Source: Bacteroidales bacterium (GTDB lineage: Bacteria > Bacteroidota > Bacteroidia > Bacteroidales > JAQUTK01). Taken from it: a stretch of DNA of 64,000 bases. The notes beneath the pieces were generated by a model. The model saw nothing but the letters and a program-made list of their open reading frames with translations, made no database searches and had not been told where the DNA came from. Below are positions 35,521 to 43,887 of the stretch, piece after piece. Location of the stretch: the NCBI GenBank assembly GCA_028709785.1, contig JAQUTK010000015.1:1-64000 (forward strand), read 5' to 3'. A program made the translations under genes and the position numbers. Position 1 is the stretch's first letter. Every line of letters begins with the position of its first letter.

Positions 35521-35528
35521 TAGTTTTG
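35521..35528 (+). promoter_or_regulatory. Predicted -7 box for AraC-type regulator
   Basis: TAGTTTTG, 26 bases before the ATG at 35554. A weaker minus-strand box (TTATTTTG, 35448-35455) may serve the divergent operon. Confidence 0.5.
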
Positions 35529-35553
35529 TCCTCAAGATCTAATCAATGGAAAA

Positions 35554-36444
35554 ATGAAAAGAAAAGATGGCTTCAGCGGACAACGAGCAATCGTTCTCCC
35601 TCACAGTGTGTTGGTGATGATGGAACAGGATCCGATGATGTCCACTCTTCATCTGACTGATATAGGCTATTATCCTGTAGCTGAAGGACATTTCCGGACC
35701 AGACCGGAGGGTATATCGCAACACATCTTAATTTATTGCGTCAAAGGAGAAGGGTGGTTTGAGTTGCAGGGAACGCGTCGTTCTGTTTTTGCAAACCAAT
35801 ACTTCATACTTCCGGCCGGAGTTCCACATTTGTATGGTGCCAATCAAGCCAATCCGTGGACAATTTACTGGATTCATTTCAAAGGAAGTCAGTCTGCCAT
35901 GTACACCGATCCGATGGGCTCATACCCCAAAGAGATCCTTCCGGGCAACACCTCACGTATTGAAGATAGAAATAACCTCTTTGAACAGATCTATCACACG
36001 CTTGAGATGGGATACAGCATGCAACATTTGCAATTTGCCGGCATTTCGTTGCACTATTATCTGGCCACCTTCAAATATCTGAATCTGTATCGTCAATCTA
36101 CTCCCTCGCATGTGGAAATGGAACAGGATATGGTTGATTTGGCGATTCATTACATGAAAGAAAACATAGAAAAGAAGATCAAGGTAGAAGATATAGCGCG
36201 GGAGTTTCACATTTCCCCGGTCTATTTCTGTTCGCAGTTTCTACAAAAAACAGGTTCTTCACCCTATACCTATTTCATCAACCTGCGTATTCAACAGGCA
36301 TGCCATTATCTGGACTTCAGTTCAATGAAGATCAATCAGATCTGTTATAAGATAGGATATGACGATGCTCATTATTTTAGCCGAATCTTTACCAAGACCA
36401 TGGGACTGTCGCCGGTTGACTATCGAAAACGAGACAAAGGTTGA
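35554..36444 (+). CDS. AraC-family transcriptional regulator
   Basis: A 296-residue one-component regulator: an N-terminal cupin-like sugar-sensing domain (about 25-170; GEGWFELQGTRR, FILPAGVPHLYGA) and a C-terminal double helix-turn-helix (about 190-295; VEDIAREFHISPVYFCSQF, ending IGYDDAHYFSRIFTK). It faces the MFS-DUF5107-GH2 operon across a 132-base gap and very likely controls it. Confidence 0.93.
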   Translation: MKRKDGFSGQRAIVLPHSVLVMMEQDPMMSTLHLTDIGYYPVAEGHFRTRPEGISQHILIYCVKGEGWFELQGTRRSVFANQYFILPAGVPHLYGANQANPWTIYWIHFKGSQSAMYTDPMGSYPKEILPGNTSRIEDRNNLFEQIYHTLEMGYSMQHLQFAGISLHYYLATFKYLNLYRQSTPSHVEMEQDMVDLAIHYMKENIEKKIKVEDIAREFHISPVYFCSQFLQKTGSSPYTYFINLRIQQACHYLDFSSMKINQICYKIGYDDAHYFSRIFTKTMGLSPVDYRKRDKG

Positions 36445-36480
36445 TTCTGTCAATCAGATCGTCATTGCGGCTTGTTGTTT

Positions 36481-36510
36481 CCGTCATTGTGGGCTTGATC
36501 CGCAATCTCC
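36481..36510. repeat. REP-like intergenic sequence
   Basis: A short segment with GTCATTGTGGGCTTGATCC followed by GCAATCTCC resembles small dispersed palindromic repeats found between genes in many genomes. Only one copy is in the window, so this is recognition of a type, not proof of repetition. Confidence 0.3.
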
Positions 36511-36533
36511 AAATGAGTATCAGACTGGTTTGA

Positions 36534-37691
36534 TTACATACGATATCCTGTTCCGTAGGTCTCCGACAACCAAAGCCCGAAGAAACGATCATATACAAGG
36601 TAAAATGTATCATTTTTGGTTATCAACTCCCTTTCTAAGAGTTGCTTGACCGACGACTGTACGGAACTTGCGGAGTTGAGTCCGTGTTTCTTGATAAACT
36701 TCGCCGATGTAATTTCCGCTGCTTTGCCCTCTTTGGCAATCGCAAATAAAACTTCTTTTTGCCTTTCAGGTAGCATCGAAACCAAATTCTGATAGACGGC
36801 TTTATTCGATTCAACCGTTTTATGCAATACGTCATTGACAAGAGCCAGTGTCATCTCTTCGTTGCTGTCCAACTGTTCGTATAGTCGATTGAAGAGAGAT
36901 TGCATATACCATGTGTGTCCCTCCAGCAGATGATATATACGTTCCACACACTCATTAGAAACCATTTTGCCTGCCTTTTGAAAATGGTTATCAACAAACT
37001 TAGTATAGGCTTCCAAAGAGATAGGTTCAAGATTGAGCATTGAAGCACTCTGATAAAATGGACGTGAAGCAGAGAAAAAGATATTCTGCATCATGTGCCT
37101 CTGACTGCCGGAGAATACAAATGTGCTGTTTTTGCATTTTTGTATGTGGGTTCGCAGAATTGCTTCTACATTCTTTTCGGGGTATTTGGTTATTTGTTGA
37201 AACTCATCTATGGCAACGATACAACGTTTATCTGCCTTTTCGAGATAATCGAAAATCTCTTCCAAAGAGAGTAACGGTTGGCGGATATCCCCAATACCTA
37301 TGTCAAATACCGGTTGCCCTGTTATCGAGTCGAGCTTGAATGCTGGTCGGAGCGAACTGATTGTGGCAAAGAATTGCTCCACAAACTTCATTCCGCGAGG
37401 CTTCAACGTATCGAAAATATGTTTGCCCAGCGTAAAGACCAACTCTTTGAGTGTACCGGTCGCGTAAATATCGACAAAGAAAGTGTAATACTCTTTTTGG
37501 ATGTTTTTGTGGTGGAAGCAGTGTTCGATAAGTCCGGTTTTTCCCATACGACGTGGCGAAACGATAACCATGTTACGCTCATTTTCAAAAGCACTGATGA
37601 GTTCTTTGCTTTCAACTTCGCGGTCACAAAAATATTCGGCTGATACATATCCGCCAATTACAAATGGATTCTTTATTTTCGTTGCCATCAT
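36534..37691 (-). CDS. AAA-type ATPase (ATPase_2/AAA_14-like)
   Basis: A 385-residue ATPase of a family with many copies in Bacteroidales genomes. The Walker A region is SPRRMGKTGLIEH (about residues 45-57), the Walker B is CIVAIDEFQQI, and a sensor-like FSGSQRHMM follows. The C-terminal third looks like a winged helix (KFIKKHGLNSASSVQSSVKQLL). Members of this superfamily occur in mobile and defence settings, but their activity is mostly unknown. A TACTTTTG promoter box lies at 37717-37724. Confidence 0.85.
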   Translation of the reverse strand: MMATKIKNPFVIGGYVSAEYFCDREVESKELISAFENERNMVIVSPRRMGKTGLIEHCFHHKNIQKEYYTFFVDIYATGTLKELVFTLGKHIFDTLKPRGMKFVEQFFATISSLRPAFKLDSITGQPVFDIGIGDIRQPLLSLEEIFDYLEKADKRCIVAIDEFQQITKYPEKNVEAILRTHIQKCKNSTFVFSGSQRHMMQNIFFSASRPFYQSASMLNLEPISLEAYTKFVDNHFQKAGKMVSNECVERIYHLLEGHTWYMQSLFNRLYEQLDSNEEMTLALVNDVLHKTVESNKAVYQNLVSMLPERQKEVLFAIAKEGKAAEITSAKFIKKHGLNSASSVQSSVKQLLERELITKNDTFYLVYDRFFGLWLSETYGTGYRM

Positions 37692-37716
37692 ACCTTTATT
37701 TAGAATCTAATTATTG

Positions 37717-37724
37717 CAAAAGTA
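37717..37724 (-). promoter_or_regulatory. Predicted -7 box for AAA-type ATPase gene
   Basis: TACTTTTG on the minus strand, 25 bases upstream of the start. Confidence 0.5.
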
Positions 37725-37735
37725 ATAATTGCTTT

Positions 37736-37918
37736 TTAAATAACAAAATAAGATTCTCCTTTATATATGGAAGCCGCGAAGGTAAACTGTGGAAGCTCTT
37801 CTTTCAGATGTAGATACACTCCATTATTTAAATCCCTCAGCACATCCGCAACCGGTTTATTACGAACATAGACAAGCTGTTTCTTCTAAACGCCATGATA
37901 CGCGGAGACATTGATCAT
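37736..37918 (-). pseudogene. Fragment of a VirE_N/VapE-like mobile-element protein
   Basis: A minus-strand frame opens at ATG 37918, hits TAG at codon 11, continues open for 49 codons and ends with TAA. The stretch VADVLRDLNNGVYLHLKEEL followed by PQFTFAASI resembles the start of BT4734-type VirE N-terminal domains (helix, then LK-x-x-LP-x-x-x-F). No remainder of the roughly 700-residue protein follows. I read it as a decayed remnant of an integrated element; the resemblance is by eye. Confidence 0.4.
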
Positions 37919-38241
37919 TTGATCTGATTTAGTAAATAAACCCACTCAAACCACCCGGTTATTTTTTTTTTTTATTTTCGTTTTGCAAAAGGGCCAAACC
38001 CTTGATTTCAATGCACCAAGTGCACCAAGCACCCCACTACAACACCTTCTCGGGCATCTTGCATGAATTCACTTCAACTTGCTCCAACAAAAATACTTAC
38101 AAAAATGTTTGCTCTGACATGTAATTTCATACACTATTTCTTTCCGTCGGAGGCAGTTGTTAAGTAATTCTTAATAACTGATTTACTGTTTAATTCATTC
38201 TCCTTTAATATGGTCTTTGTGACAAAACTTTGAAAGGACGT
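37919..38241. other. Gap with tandem TGCACCAAG motif
   Basis: No gene seen. TGCACCAAG is repeated head to tail at 38012-38029 within an AT-rich stretch. I associate such sequences with the flanks of VirE/DUF3987-type genes, which fits the neighbouring fragment. Confidence 0.35.
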
Positions 38242-39633
38242 TCACTCTTTTAGTTTTTTAATATACAAGAATGTAATCGTATTAATTTGAAAGCCTTTAA
38301 TCTTAAGCTTTCCCACTTTGTAATCATGCCAAACTTCGCCATCTTTTGTCCATCTGCAGTGCCAATTAGGATCGCAAGGCATCAATATCGGTTTCTCAAT
38401 ATTTTCGGGTTCCATGTTCCAACACCAGGCTGGCTTACCATTCCCTGAATAAGGAGAGAAACTATTCCAAAGTTCCAGTTTGTTTTGTTGATCAGGACAA
38501 GCAGTTGGCTTTTTCGCGTCAATCAGAAGTTTATAAAAAGACAGTTCTGGCAGTGAATAACCAATATTACGAAGAGGGATAAATCCCATCTCTCTCCAGA
38601 AACCCTCGGACTCCTTAGGTGCACAGTGTAGCTTAAATGCAACAAATTTCTTTTGTCTGAAATAGGATGTTACTCGTTCAAAGAATATCCTTCCTATGCC
38701 TTTGTTTCTATATTCTGGTCTTATCTCAAAATTGCATATTTCAATATGATTTTCTACATCGATCCATTTTAAGAAGCCAACACACTCATTCCCTTTTGTA
38801 AGTATAATTAGTGTCTTAGCGCGATCTTTCATAAATGACCATTCGGGATAAAATCCTTTTTTAGTCTTAGTGTATTCCTCTGATAACCATTTTTCCGTAG
38901 CCTCTAAATTATCATTAGTCAAATCGACAATCAGATCATATTCATATTGGGCATTATCCAGTTTGTTGTCGGACACTTTTGCAAGAGAAGCAGCAGGATA
39001 GTAGCCAAATAGATCCGTCAATGTTCCTTTATCCAAACCATTATCATTTTTATGTTCTCTCAAATAACACTCAATTACAGTTTCCTTTTCAGCATAACTT
39101 TTCTTTTCATCGCGAGCTTCTTTGAAATTTATTAGGTAACGATCCAAATAATATCTCCCCTTCTTTCCATGAGATAGGCCAACACGAAAAGACTTTAATA
39201 TAGGGGTATCTTCCCGAACATCTTTTGCTTCAGAAAGCACGTCATTCAACTCTTCTAAGTCGCTGCATTTCGACAGAAGAAATTCAGCCACCTTACATGG
39301 CCCAATATAATACTTGTTATCCACAAGTATTGATCTTATCAGAACGGATAACGGTTTTCCGTCATCAGGAGTAAGAGCAATATCAATACCTTTCCTTTTT
39401 CCTCCTTTTTTATGCACATAAAATCGATTAAACTCACCTCTACTAGCTTCATGATGTCCATATCCATCATTTGCATCGTCATAAATCTCAATCTCGCAGA
39501 GTTGAATTATACTCCCTTTCAGTTCTATTTGGGAATAAATGAGCAACAGTCGAGCTATATCTTCATGAACCAAGCATACGTGTTCAACGTTCCTACTATG
39601 AGAGACTTTATCAATCAGTTTATAAAGATTCAT
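38242..39633 (-). CDS. GNAT-family acetyltransferase with extra N-terminal domain
   Basis: A 463-residue protein. Residues about 220-365 form a GNAT domain (IEICNFEIRPEYRNKGIGRIFF is the acetyl-CoA loop, then WREMGF). Residues 1-160 form a separate domain whose segments IQLCEIEIYDD, RFYVHKK, PLSVLIRSIL and IGPCKVAEFLL loosely follow the layout of alkyladenine DNA glycosylase (AAG); this is an inference. The last 80 residues are Trp-rich (WNSF, WHCRWTKDGEVWHDY). The start has an unusually strong Shine-Dalgarno site, unlike its neighbours. It lies 91 bases downstream of a restriction-modification gene and may be part of that defence unit. Confidence 0.75.
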   Translation of the reverse strand: MNLYKLIDKVSHSRNVEHVCLVHEDIARLLLIYSQIELKGSIIQLCEIEIYDDANDGYGHHEASRGEFNRFYVHKKGGKRKGIDIALTPDDGKPLSVLIRSILVDNKYYIGPCKVAEFLLSKCSDLEELNDVLSEAKDVREDTPILKSFRVGLSHGKKGRYYLDRYLINFKEARDEKKSYAEKETVIECYLREHKNDNGLDKGTLTDLFGYYPAASLAKVSDNKLDNAQYEYDLIVDLTNDNLEATEKWLSEEYTKTKKGFYPEWSFMKDRAKTLIILTKGNECVGFLKWIDVENHIEICNFEIRPEYRNKGIGRIFFERVTSYFRQKKFVAFKLHCAPKESEGFWREMGFIPLRNIGYSLPELSFYKLLIDAKKPTACPDQQNKLELWNSFSPYSGNGKPAWCWNMEPENIEKPILMPCDPNWHCRWTKDGEVWHDYKVGKLKIKGFQINTITFLYIKKLKE

Positions 39634-39640
39634 AGTTATT

Positions 39641-39647
39641 CCTCCTT
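39641..39647 (-). promoter_or_regulatory. Strong Shine-Dalgarno site of acetyltransferase gene
   Basis: AAGGAGG on the minus strand, seven bases from ATG 39633: a textbook site, rare among Bacteroidetes genes and seen at no other start I checked in this window. It decides the start and hints at foreign origin. Confidence 0.7.
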
Positions 39648-39724
39648 ATATTTGTGTCCCATTATACAATTCAACTCTGAGATTGCCATAGTACTACTTT
39701 GCTCTGGTTTAAGATCTGAAAGGA

Positions 39725-42700
39725 TCAGTTCTTGATTACTATTTTGTCAATTTCTTTCATGATGCGATCGGTTTCTGTGAGGGCGACAATGATTTTTTGA
39801 TAGTGCAAAATGTCGTCAAAGTTCAGCGTGCGGTCTTTACGATCTTTGAGCCATTTCTGTGCGGGCTGATATCCTCCGATGAAGAAGTTCCAGGCGACTT
39901 CGTGTACGTTGGCAAAATACTGGGTGTCGTTGATATAGACTCTGCTTTCCTTATAGGTTGGCTTTATCACGGTGTTGCTGCCATCCTCCGGATACTGCGT
40001 AATGTATTTCTCCACTACCGGACTTTCCAATAGGTGTATTTGTCGAAGTTCGCCTCCGAGCTTTACCAATTGCCAAAATGTTTCTTTGTCTTTTGGGTAA
40101 GGCACTCTGGGGAAATCTATTTTCAAGAACTCTTTGTATTTTTCCCGGTATGTCGGGCTGTGCAACACTGCATAGATATAATCCAGTAGGTCTATCGGTG
40201 CAAATGTATCTCCGGAAGTTTCTTTCTCATTCGTGAAAGTTAAGCCAACTCCCTCTGCTATTTGCTTTACAATTTCTGCATTTAGATTAGGAGTTCTTTC
40301 AGTGGTAACGCTTAATGTTTGCTGAGTGGTTTCTTCAGGATACAGGTATAGCGGAAATACTTGACAGCCTTCTTTGGTTTTGTTTGAAATAAAACATTGA
40401 TCAGAAATTATGTTTGATACAAATATGTGATTGAAATTGTTATCTGATAATTGTCTGGTAGAAATGATTGCTACATTATCATGATTCACATGCCTCAATA
40501 CTTTTGTATTTAGCCTAGCGACAAAGTTAGAGTCATAATAGATATACCTCTTATCAAAGCATCGATAATTTTCTAATATAAAATGGGAATTAATCAAACC
40601 TGTTTTTTGAATTTCATTCCTTGACTTTGCCAAATCCCATTTATCATTATCTCTTAGAACTAAATTATACTTGTTTGATAAAACATCATTAGTCAATTCA
40701 TTTTCAATAAAATCAGTTAGCCTTTTTTCAATTGAATCTTTGCTGAAGTCTGTTATAAATTTATCTCGTTTACTAAGTAAACCCAATGAGTTTATATTGA
40801 ATAAATCATTTAATGCGATTCCTGTATTGTATTTATCTTCTGATTCCAGGTCTTTTGATACCATAAAATACATCGGAGCTTTATTTATTATATCTACATA
40901 AGGTGTTGATTTTACAGAGTTCTCAATCAAGAATTTATATTTTGATTCTCGTTTACCAAATAAATCACTGTGAAACACTTTACCTAGTTCACTCGTTTTC
41001 TTTTTTCCTGTTTTGACAAAGATGTTAATGGATACACCTTGCATAATATCAAATACGTTTTGATCAATACTACCGTCTAAAGCTGTTTCTTTTTTCTTTG
41101 CGTTTCCGTGTAAGTCTAAGATGTAAATTTTATCATAGGTTTTCAATAAGTTCCAACGCATTCCCCGGAAAGTCGGATTGTCTAAGAAACCATGTGGATT
41201 GATGAAAGCCAAAATGCCACTACCATTTTTCTCAACAAGATATTGCCCATAACGCAAAAACTTCACATAATCATCATTGATGAATTTTGAATTTTGTTCT
41301 TTCAGCTTCTCTTTTCCACCAGGTTCTTTCTTATAATCTTCCATCAGGTTCATAATCCACTCACCCTTATTATTGCTTTCACCGCTATACGGTGGATTAC
41401 CCATCACTACCATCACCGGAGTATCTCGTTTGATATAGTTCGCTTCATTAGCTTCTGCACTTAGCCAGTTGGCAAAAATGGTACCGGTATCGGGATGGTG
41501 CTCTTCGAGGCTATTTGTTAGATAGACACGAAAACGTTTGTCTCCGGTTGGTTTATAGCTGGTTTCGGAAAGCAGTAAATCGAGTTTCAGATGTGCCATT
41601 GCATAGCTCGCCATCAGTAATTCAAAGCCGTTCAGGCGTGGCAGTAAGTGGTTTTCTACGTAGTTGCTCCAGATGCCTTGCTGCCCTTCAAACTTTTTGT
41701 GAATGAGTTTGATGGCTTCTGCCAGAAAAGTGCCTGTTCCTGTAGCAGGGTCGAGTATCTGTACACGATGCACTTCCTGATCGATGGTTCGAATGTTGTC
41801 TTTATAACGTTTGTCTGTTGCTTGCACACTGACCTTCATCGTTGTTTTGCTTGTATCAGCCAATCCTTGTGGCAGATCAAACTCACTTTTCAGTATATCG
41901 TCCACTGCACGGACAATAAAACTGACCACCGGTTGGGGAGTGTACCACACGCCACGTGCTTTGCGCAAGGCCGGATCGTATTCACTCAGGAACGTTTCAT
42001 AGAAATGAATAATTGGATCTTCCGTTTTTGTCTCTTTTCCGTAATCCTTTAGCAGTTTTTCTACATTACATGCCAGAAAAATATCCACCAGACTATCCAC
42101 TATCCATTTGATACGATCATCAAGGTCGGGCCCCGCAATATAACCAAAAAGTTTGCGGAGGAAGGGATTGGATTTAGGAATCAGTTCGGCAGCTTCCTGG
42201 CGGCTGAATGTCGGCAATGTCGGATCATGCAACCGGGCTGCAAACATGCCATAGACAATGGTCTGTGCATATACGTCGGCAAAACTCTTGGGCGTAATGT
42301 CGTGGATCAGTATTAATTTGAAGGCCTCCATCTGATCTTTTAACGTACTGTTTTCGGAGTTCGTCTCATCACTGTTCAGTGCTTTCTCAATCACTTCGGC
42401 AAGAAGACGGGCTTTGCTAGCCATCATCTGTGCCAGCTTTTTGGAACTCTTGATCGTTTGTCCGTAATATGAACAGAAATCGCGGATGATGTTTTCAAAA
42501 GTGGGGAACTGTTCCGGTATTGGTTTGATTCCTTTCCCAGTAATCTCTGCTATAGCGATTTTCAATACAAACTCACCGTCCCGATAGAGATGAAAATGAA
42601 TGTAATCAGTGAAGATGATGTTGTTTAATGAGGCTTTGTAACGATCAAACTGCTCTTTATTGCCTGCTTTCTTTGTGCCGTCCAAGTCCTTATCGCCGAT

Positions 42701-42913
42701 GTCTTTGGCTTCTATAAAGCCGATAGGGATATCTTTTCTTGTCAGGATATAGTCCGGCGCACCGCATGATTGTCGTTTAGGTTCGTTGGTTGCTCTGATT
42801 GCCGGTGCCATACTTTCTATTAACTGCTGTAAATCGCCTCGAAAAGTGTGTTCCGTTGCGTTACCCTGTTTGTACCGTTTATTTATACTTTCTATATATT
42901 CCTGAATCGTCAT
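39725..42913 (-). CDS. Single-chain restriction-modification enzyme (type IIG/ISP-like N6-adenine methylase)
   Basis: A 1062-residue fusion. The N-terminus (about 40-150) carries a PD-(D/E)XK-like nuclease core (DYILTRKDIPIGFIEAKD). A helical linker leads to an N6-adenine methylase with motif I LDPATGTGTFLAEA (about 370) and motif IV GNPPYSG (about 490). The C-terminal third should be the target-recognition domain and ends with the DYIYAVLHSPTYREKY segment common in type ISP enzymes. No helicase motifs were seen, so type IIG-like is the better fit. The start at 42913 (MTIQEYIES) is preferred over 42946. It probably protects against phage, with the same chain methylating the host DNA. Confidence 0.85.
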   Translation of the reverse strand: MTIQEYIESINKRYKQGNATEHTFRGDLQQLIESMAPAIRATNEPKRQSCGAPDYILTRKDIPIGFIEAKDIGDKDLDGTKKAGNKEQFDRYKASLNNIIFTDYIHFHLYRDGEFVLKIAIAEITGKGIKPIPEQFPTFENIIRDFCSYYGQTIKSSKKLAQMMASKARLLAEVIEKALNSDETNSENSTLKDQMEAFKLILIHDITPKSFADVYAQTIVYGMFAARLHDPTLPTFSRQEAAELIPKSNPFLRKLFGYIAGPDLDDRIKWIVDSLVDIFLACNVEKLLKDYGKETKTEDPIIHFYETFLSEYDPALRKARGVWYTPQPVVSFIVRAVDDILKSEFDLPQGLADTSKTTMKVSVQATDKRYKDNIRTIDQEVHRVQILDPATGTGTFLAEAIKLIHKKFEGQQGIWSNYVENHLLPRLNGFELLMASYAMAHLKLDLLLSETSYKPTGDKRFRVYLTNSLEEHHPDTGTIFANWLSAEANEANYIKRDTPVMVVMGNPPYSGESNNKGEWIMNLMEDYKKEPGGKEKLKEQNSKFINDDYVKFLRYGQYLVEKNGSGILAFINPHGFLDNPTFRGMRWNLLKTYDKIYILDLHGNAKKKETALDGSIDQNVFDIMQGVSINIFVKTGKKKTSELGKVFHSDLFGKRESKYKFLIENSVKSTPYVDIINKAPMYFMVSKDLESEDKYNTGIALNDLFNINSLGLLSKRDKFITDFSKDSIEKRLTDFIENELTNDVLSNKYNLVLRDNDKWDLAKSRNEIQKTGLINSHFILENYRCFDKRYIYYDSNFVARLNTKVLRHVNHDNVAIISTRQLSDNNFNHIFVSNIISDQCFISNKTKEGCQVFPLYLYPEETTQQTLSVTTERTPNLNAEIVKQIAEGVGLTFTNEKETSGDTFAPIDLLDYIYAVLHSPTYREKYKEFLKIDFPRVPYPKDKETFWQLVKLGGELRQIHLLESPVVEKYITQYPEDGSNTVIKPTYKESRVYINDTQYFANVHEVAWNFFIGGYQPAQKWLKDRKDRTLNFDDILHYQKIIVALTETDRIMKEIDKIVIKN

Positions 42914-43371
42914 TGTGTGAGTATTTATTCTTCCATGGAAGCCCAAATGTACATAATTTTAAATTCACTTTAGTTCCATTTGTTTCGCAAATTTCAATAT
43001 TAACATTTCATCTTCACGGATTTGTACAATCGGGCAGATATCCATCAGTTCTTACTTGATATTTTCTCCCATCTGTCAGGAAGATAAATATCCTTTGTCA
43101 GCCCGTATTGTTTGCCTCATCTGGATGGGTTCTTCATTTCAAAGCACGAAACGATCATATTGAAGCACGAAACGATCATATTGAAGCACAAAACGATCGT
43201 CCTGAACTTCAGGACGAATAATGTGTCAGGTAGTGATGACTTTTGCATGCTGATAAAGCAATCCTTTCTTCCAGACTGATTGCAAAGATATCCTGAAAGA
43301 TAATTCTTGCTATTTGTGTCGTTCTATTTCTATAATGCATCATATTTGCAGCATAATAGAAATAAAGAGCA
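42914..43371. other. Intergenic gap with 21-bp tandem repeat
   Basis: A 458-base gap between the restriction enzyme and the AbiEi remnant. Apart from the tandem repeat at 43140-43202 no gene was recognised. Confidence 0.5.
43140..43202. repeat. 21-bp tandem repeat, three copies
   Basis: Units at 43140-43160, 43161-43181 and 43182-43202 with core GAAGCACGAAACGATCATA; the third copy is diverged. Because 21 is divisible by three, one frame reads KHETIIL repeated. No spacers, so it is not a CRISPR array. Confidence 0.8.
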
Positions 43372-43887
43372 ATGAATTTCTTAGAGTTTAAGAGTAGAAT
43401 GTTCGACTTTGCATGCTTTAATATCTATCAGATATATGCATGGAAGCCTGATTTTGACCGGAATAACTTGACTCGTTGGGTGAAGAAAGAATATCTTGTG
43501 CGTTTACGTCAAGGCTATTTCGCTTTTCCGGAGTACAAAAGTAAGCCGGATTACTCCCTCTATTTTGCCAACAGGATCTACACACCATCATATATCAGTT
43601 TGCACACTGCATTATTGTTTTATGGGATGATACCAGAAGCAGTCGTGCAAATAACCAGTGTGACATCAATGAAAACAATGTCTTTTACAAATTTTAAAAA
43701 CGTACGATGTATGATACAATTAGAACAGAAGAGCTACTTTCATTTATTGATTAATATGAATGTCTTGTCTGAATGTTCCGATATGTCCGTTGAGGTCTGT
43801 ACCTTCAATTTCCAGTTGAAGCTTCCCTTTCATGTAGGCACCTACAGGGAAGGCGATTTCTACGTCTTGCTCGCCATTTGTGAGTAA
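43372..43887 (+). pseudogene. Truncated AbiEi-type antitoxin gene
   Basis: The first about 108 residues match AbiEi-type antitoxins of type IV toxin-antitoxin systems: a winged-helix start (RWVKKEYLVRLRQGYFAF) and YISLHTALLFYGMIPE. After about base 43695 the frame no longer looks like the family, and from 43744 it runs antisense into the end of the MG2/plug gene. No AbiEii toxin gene is next to it. I read it as the 5' half of a broken abiEi, cut by a rearrangement whose border lies near 43700. Confidence 0.7.

Noticed and set aside
39725..42913. Full type ISP restriction enzyme with helicase
   Set aside because: No helicase motifs were seen between nuclease and methylase, and the chain is too short; type IIG-like fits better.
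43140..43202. CRISPR-like array
   Set aside because: The 21-bp units are directly adjacent with no spacers, and no cas genes are present.
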